DNA from: an uncultured Butyrivibrio sp.
Lineage (GTDB): Bacteria > Bacillota > Clostridia > Lachnospirales > Lachnospiraceae
Length of the DNA: 10,142 nt
Direction: 5' to 3'
NCBI GenBank assembly: GCA_947169985.1
Contig: CAMVRW010000062.1
Coordinates: 1-10,142 of the forward strand
Positions 6,597 to 10,142 of the stretch are shown in pieces. Position 1 is the stretch's first letter, and each line of letters opens with the position of its first letter. Made by a program: the position numbers and the translations under genes. The notes beneath the pieces are model-generated. The model saw nothing but the letters and a program-made list of their open reading frames with translations, searched no databases and was not told where the DNA came from.

Positions 6597-6612
6597 TTTG
6601 ACTATGGTCAAA
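6597..6612. promoter_or_regulatory. Crp/Fnr-type palindromic operator candidate upstream of the Na/Pi transporter operon
   Basis: TTTGAC-TATG-GTCAAA is a perfect 6-base inverted repeat with a 4-base spacer. It has the geometry of the FNR box (TTGAT-N4-ATCAA), differing by one base per half-site (TTGAC/GTCAA). It lies in the promoter region of a run of genes whose last member encodes an FNR-like protein with the ExxSR recognition residues, so autoregulation is plausible. As RNA the same palindrome is followed by CUUUUU on the minus strand, so it could instead be a weak terminator stem after the acetyltransferase gene. Confidence 0.42.
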
Positions 6613-6628
6613 AAAGTCCCCCGGGGCT
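6611..6628 (-). terminator. Possible intrinsic terminator after the GNAT gene
   Basis: Starting at the last base of the TGA stop, the RNA reads AGCCC-CGG-GGGACU followed by a run of U (6611-6615). The stem has five pairs with one bulged A and a 3-base loop. It is short but G/C-rich, at the right place, and has a U-tract. The weaker A/T-rich palindrome just downstream, also followed by U's, may reinforce it. Confidence 0.35.
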
Positions 6629-7530
6629 CAGAAACTCAGTGTCATCTTTACATAATCCCCATACTGAGACTGGCTTAATGCCACCTTCTTCCCCTGGTTA
6701 TATTGCTTGCCATAGATATTCTCTTCCACATTTACCTTGCCGGTCTCCTGAAAGCCCAGCTTTTTACATATATGAATGGAAACCTCATTTTTCTCTTTTA
6801 CTAAAGTCTGTACCTTATCAAAGGACAGCATATCCCTTCCATAATCCAGGATCGCTCTGCAGGCCTCCATACAGTAGCCCTGTCTCTGGTATTCTTTACC
6901 CACAAGAAATCCCAGTTCCACCTCGTCAAAGCCGTTCCTCACCGAGTACCCTGCTCTTCCAATAACCTTTCCGTCACTTATGCGCTGCAAGGTCCAAACC
7001 CCAAAGCCCATAAGGTAATACACCTTTTCAATGTAATCCTTCTGATATCTCTTTTCATCCTTAGGATCCTCGAAGAGTCCTTCCATATAAAGAGTCATCT
7101 CCGGATCCGCATACAGCTTGTAAAACTCATCCACATCTTCCAGGGTGGTCTCTCTTATGATAAGGCGCTCCGTCCGCAGTATTTCCCAGGGTTCACCTGC
7201 GTAGCGTTGGTAGACCTTAACAAAAGAATCCATGTCCACCTGATCGATCTCGCCAAACACATACTTCACCTGAGGAAACTGCATTCCCTTGTTCCCGTCA
7301 TGGAGCATTCCGGTAACATAGAATCCCGAATCCAAAAGCTCTTTTGCCAGATCGGGGCTGTCCGTTACAACAAGCGTCTCCCGTTCCTTAGGGAGCTTTT
7401 CTTTGTCAAAAGAAATCTCTGCGCCATAGCCACAATCCCTGATATATCCAGCTTCATCAAGAATGGCAGCGCGCAGAGTCTCATTATTTCTATCTTTTTC
7501 ATCCATCAAAAAAGCAACGGATCTAAGCAT
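6628..7530 (-). CDS. GNAT-family N-acetyltransferase with an extra N-terminal domain
   Basis: A 300-residue cytoplasmic protein. Residues 118-300 are a RimJ/RimL-type GNAT domain that transfers acetyl from acetyl-CoA to an amine: it starts LRTERLIIRETTLEDVDEFY, has the beta-strand pair VIGRAGYSV and EVELGFLVGKEYQRQGYCMEA (206-223, with the Q/RxxGxxxEA acetyl-CoA pyrophosphate loop), and ends with IHICKKLGFQETGKV (252-266). Residues 1-117 are not part of that domain. They look like a small alpha/beta fold (ETLVVTDSPDLAKELLDSGF, 51-70; VTGMLHDGNKGMQFPQVKYV, 72-91) that reminds me of a reduced HAD/Rossmann-type module, which I cannot name. The ATG shares its A with the TAA of the upstream cyclase gene (TAATG), and AAGGAG (7539-7544) lies 8 bases upstream inside the cyclase's last codons, which points to translational coupling. 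The substrate is unknown. Confidence 0.87.
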   Translation of the reverse strand: MLRSVAFLMDEKDRNNETLRAAILDEAGYIRDCGYGAEISFDKEKLPKERETLVVTDSPDLAKELLDSGFYVTGMLHDGNKGMQFPQVKYVFGEIDQVDMDSFVKVYQRYAGEPWEILRTERLIIRETTLEDVDEFYKLYADPEMTLYMEGLFEDPKDEKRYQKDYIEKVYYLMGFGVWTLQRISDGKVIGRAGYSVRNGFDEVELGFLVGKEYQRQGYCMEACRAILDYGRDMLSFDKVQTLVKEKNEVSIHICKKLGFQETGKVNVEENIYGKQYNQGKKVALSQSQYGDYVKMTLSF

Positions 7531-10142
7531 TAAAGCATCTCCTTCTCATAGGTGACTGAGTATCCTTGGGTCCTAGGGTGCTCTTTCCATTTATTTTCTA
7601 TTCTTTCTATAGTAACTACAGCAAAATCCGGATCGGTATTTGTCAGGATCACAATGGCAGTATTGTGGTTGTCATAGCCATAAACGTCAGTACTCCTAAG
7701 ACTGTCATCCAGAATCTCCAGGAAAACATCCATTATCTCCTTGGGGACTATCTTGCCATTATCTCCAACCACAATAAAGTGTATCATGACAGAATTCATG
7801 ACCGCACTGTCCCCAAGCCTTACCAGGAGCCTGTAGATCTCTCTGAGCCTTCCGTCCTCAACTCTGTAAGGTTTGCTGCTCTTGTTTCTCTCTCCGATAA
7901 TTGCCCTGATCTCAGCAATTCCGCTTATGTTGGCCCTGTCTGAGCTTTCCTCACTCCTGAACAGTGACTCCTCGTAGATCACATAGTCATGCTTGCCGGA
8001 ATTCTTCACTATATAAAGAGCTTTGTCCGCCTTTTTAAACAGCTCCTCATAGCTCTCCTCGTTGTCCTCCGTAACAGCAACTGCGCCTATGGACACTCCA
8101 AGGGGAATGTTCATATCTTCGCCCAGGATATGCTTAGCAACCTCTATGAGCTCCTCATTGAGGATCCTTGTCTTTTCCTTTATATCACTTCCGGTGGCAT
8201 ACTTATAAAAGGCAACAAACTCATCGCCGCCCACACGGCACAGTACATCATCGCTTCCGGCTGTTCTTCGCATAAGATCTGCAAGAGCCATGAGAAGTCT
8301 GTCACCATTGTCATGACCGAAAATATCATTTACAGGCTTAAAGCTATCCAGGTCCAAAACCGCCAGAATTCCAGAGTTGTTCCTGCAGGCCTCGTTCATG
8401 GTATCCTCAGCGCCCCTCTTGTTAAGAAGCCCTGTCAGGTGATCCTTGGTAGCCTCCTGCTGCAATCTTTGCACGTTGTTCATGTTATGAAGGATGTCGC
8501 CAATCGCCCATCCAAGATATAGTATAAACAAAAAGCATACAAGGTAAAGGTAAACCCTGAAATATCCGCGTTCAAAGAGCTGGGATTCCTTCCTTACCGG
8601 GAACACCTCATCCCTTACCACATCAATTCCGGCTGTATCCAGCACCTGAACATGGAGCTTATAATCTCCATAGGGAAGATTTGTAAAGGAAAGTGGCTGC
8701 ATATCTTTCTGGTAGCAGGTAATACCCTGATCCTCAGCCCCCTCAAGGAAAATGTGGATCATAGGATTAGAAAGTGAATAATTCATCACTGCCACGTCAA
8801 ACTGAATACGTCCGGACACAGCAGGAATAGTATATACTCCATCAACAGGTTTTATCTTCTGATCCCCAGCCATTATTTCTGAGAGACCAATCTTGAACTC
8901 GTTATTGAAGGAATCATAATTTTTGATGGATACTCTTCGTACACCATCTGTGCATGATATGTAGAGTCTCTCTCCGTTAAGAACATAGTTGGCATTGGCG
9001 CTAATTGCCGTATTAAGACCTCTGCTTCTGTTAAGCAGCATAAAGCTGTACTGAGTGTCGTTTAAAAGATCTTTTTCATCCAGTACATATATTCCGCCAC
9101 TTGAAAATACCCAGACCTTACCCTCTTCGGAGATGAAAACATCATAGTTATTGCTGTAGGGAAAATTCTCAAGTCTTCTTATCTCTTTATCATTGTCATA
9201 GTAAAGGGCATTACTTGTCACATACAGATATCCGCCGGTACATGGCACGATCTTCATAACTACCAGGGTCCTTAAACCATCAGCAATTCCAATGGTTTTT
9301 TCTATCTGATCATTCTTAAGTACAAGAATACCGCCACCGTCAGTTCCTGCGTAGAGGGTTCCGTCTTCTCTTTCTATCAAACACAATATCTGTGTGGATA
9401 TTCCCTCATCTTCTCCAAGAGTTTTGACCACCTTCTCACCTTTGATAAAAGTAAGTCCCGTATTACTTGCTGCCACAATCCTGCCATCAGACAGCTCCAC
9501 GCTGAACCTGAACCTGTCTCCTTCTGTCTTGGCATTCTGACTGTTAAAAGAAGCAATCGTCCCATCGCTGCGCAGCTTAATAAGTCCATAAGGGCCATAG
9601 GTGCTGACCCAAACGTTTTCATTGCTGTCACACATTATATTTCTGATACGAACATCCTTAAAAAACTCCGGATGTGGTACCGGAACAGAATAATAGGTCT
9701 TAAGATCTATAGTCACAAGTCCGTTATTGGTTCCCGCATACAAGAGCCCTTTCTTTACCATTACGCTGTTTACAACTTCTCCATCTACGCTGGCTCTTGA
9801 AAAAATATCCTCGAAAGGATTCCAGGAAAACTTTTTAACTCCCTGCTTACTGGAACCAAACCATATATTTCCCTGGTAATCGGAAAAAACACTTACCACA
9901 GAACTGTCAAAGTCATTGCTGGAAAGATCTGTTACCGTTCCTTTATCAGATACAAATCCCAGACCATTTTCACAGGCAATAAAGTATCCCTTTAAACTCT
10001 TTGAATACAAAATGTCATTAAAGTACTTCAGCTTTCCTGTGTACTGCTTGGTCATAAGGTCAGTTGCGCCATCCTTGATCCGAAGTCTCGCAGTCATATT
10101 TGAGCTGGTTCCTACTATATAATTTCCCTCTTCTTCTACTGC
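7530..10142 (-). CDS. Membrane-bound sensor diguanylate cyclase (beta-propeller, Y_Y_Y-like, TM, GGDEF, degenerate GGDEF); start lies beyond the right edge
   Basis: The reading frame is open to the window edge, giving 870 residues; residue numbers here count from the internal ATG at 10095-10097. That ATG is unlikely to be the start, because the 15 codons before it (including NYIVGTSSN) continue a propeller blade. Residues 1-395 show repeated Reg_prop-like blades (GNIWFGSSKQGVKKF, NVWVSTYGPYGLIKL, GTLYAGTDGGGILVL, GKVWVFSSGGIYVLD). Residues about 420-503 resemble the Y_Y_Y domain, 514-532 form one membrane helix, and a short coiled linker leads to the GGDEF domain (550-710: DHLTGLLNKRG, LDLDSFKPVND, VGGDEF 622-627, VSIGAVAV). 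Catalytic residues are intact, so it should make c-di-GMP in response to an extracytoplasmic ligand. The inhibitory RxxD site reads GSDD (614-617), lacking the arginine. Residues about 745-850 look like a second, degenerate GGDEF domain (LRSTDVYGYDNHNTAIVILTN). The stop overlaps the GNAT start. Confidence 0.92.
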   Translation of the reverse strand, partial: AVEEEGNYIVGTSSNMTARLRIKDGATDLMTKQYTGKLKYFNDILYSKSLKGYFIACENGLGFVSDKGTVTDLSSNDFDSSVVSVFSDYQGNIWFGSSKQGVKKFSWNPFEDIFSRASVDGEVVNSVMVKKGLLYAGTNNGLVTIDLKTYYSVPVPHPEFFKDVRIRNIMCDSNENVWVSTYGPYGLIKLRSDGTIASFNSQNAKTEGDRFRFSVELSDGRIVAASNTGLTFIKGEKVVKTLGEDEGISTQILCLIEREDGTLYAGTDGGGILVLKNDQIEKTIGIADGLRTLVVMKIVPCTGGYLYVTSNALYYDNDKEIRRLENFPYSNNYDVFISEEGKVWVFSSGGIYVLDEKDLLNDTQYSFMLLNRSRGLNTAISANANYVLNGERLYISCTDGVRRVSIKNYDSFNNEFKIGLSEIMAGDQKIKPVDGVYTIPAVSGRIQFDVAVMNYSLSNPMIHIFLEGAEDQGITCYQKDMQPLSFTNLPYGDYKLHVQVLDTAGIDVVRDEVFPVRKESQLFERGYFRVYLYLVCFLFILYLGWAIGDILHNMNNVQRLQQEATKDHLTGLLNKRGAEDTMNEACRNNSGILAVLDLDSFKPVNDIFGHDNGDRLLMALADLMRRTAGSDDVLCRVGGDEFVAFYKYATGSDIKEKTRILNEELIEVAKHILGEDMNIPLGVSIGAVAVTEDNEESYEELFKKADKALYIVKNSGKHDYVIYEESLFRSEESSDRANISGIAEIRAIIGERNKSSKPYRVEDGRLREIYRLLVRLGDSAVMNSVMIHFIVVGDNGKIVPKEIMDVFLEILDDSLRSTDVYGYDNHNTAIVILTNTDPDFAVVTIERIENKWKEHPRTQGYSVTYEKEML

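Noticed and set aside
6465..6965. 166-codon plus-strand ORF covering the intergenic region and the end of the GNAT gene
   Set aside because: It is rich in P, S, H and Y, has no domain, is antisense to the GNAT coding region, and its first codons fall inside the transporter start region. It is a shadow frame.
10095..10097. ATG at 10097 as the true start of the cyclase gene
   Set aside because: The frame stays open to the window edge, the upstream codons fit a propeller blade, no close ribosome-binding site is seen, and a membrane-anchored sensor of this type needs an N-terminal signal or anchor that is missing here.

Overview
This is a chromosomal housekeeping and accessory stretch that most resembles an anaerobic Bacillota genome, probably Lachnospiraceae (Butyrivibrio/Pseudobutyrivibrio-like). 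The evidence is a GGDEF protein with a large beta-propeller sensor and an extra C-terminal module, strong AGGAGG-type ribosome-binding sites, moderate-to-low G+C by eye, and protein flavour (MgtE, PhoU-fused Na/Pi transporter, clostridial-type AspRS N-terminus). The assignment rests on family resemblance and was not tested by a search. Every gene I can support lies on the minus strand, so transcription runs from the right edge of the window to the left. There are no tRNA or rRNA genes, insertion sequences, phage genes or CRISPR arrays, and no gene-free stretch longer than about 170 bases.

Layout in transcription order. (1) 10142-7530: a sensor diguanylate cyclase cut off by the window edge, with propeller blades, a Y_Y_Y-like domain, one membrane helix, an intact GGDEF domain and a second, degenerate GGDEF-like domain. 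(2) 7530-6628: a GNAT acetyltransferase whose ATG overlaps the cyclase stop (TAATG), followed by a short terminator-like hairpin. (3) A 153-base intergenic region with a perfect Crp/Fnr-type palindrome (TTTGAC-TATG-GTCAAA). (4) A tightly packed run of four genes: Na/Pi cotransporter with a PhoU domain (6474-4681), a class-C-like serine hydrolase (4659-3505), a Nudix hydrolase of the ADP-ribose pyrophosphatase type (3489-2929), and an FNR-like regulator with a cysteine cluster (2923-2174). Spacings are 21, 15 and 5 bases, so one operon is likely. (5) A 172-base leader and then the magnesium transporter gene mgtE (2001-640). (6) A 100-base gap with a good sigma-A-like promoter, then the start of aspS (539 to the left edge).

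How they may work together. The FNR-like protein is encoded at the end of an operon whose upstream region carries a site of the form its ExxSR recognition helix should read, which suggests oxygen- or redox-linked autoregulation of phosphate uptake and nucleotide-sugar clean-up. The cyclase and acetyltransferase look translationally coupled. The mgtE leader is the least explained part. It has no recognisable M-box but has a 40-codon upstream ORF with a strong ribosome-binding site, overlapping the mgtE start out of frame. A 10-bp inverted repeat covers the ORF's start, and an internal anti-Shine-Dalgarno sequence could pair with the mgtE ribosome-binding site. Together the two pairings would form a pseudoknot.

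No complete new multi-gene defence or mobile system is visible. The regulatory DNA upstream of mgtE and of the phosphate-transporter operon, and the tail of the cyclase, are the parts that deserve a second look.
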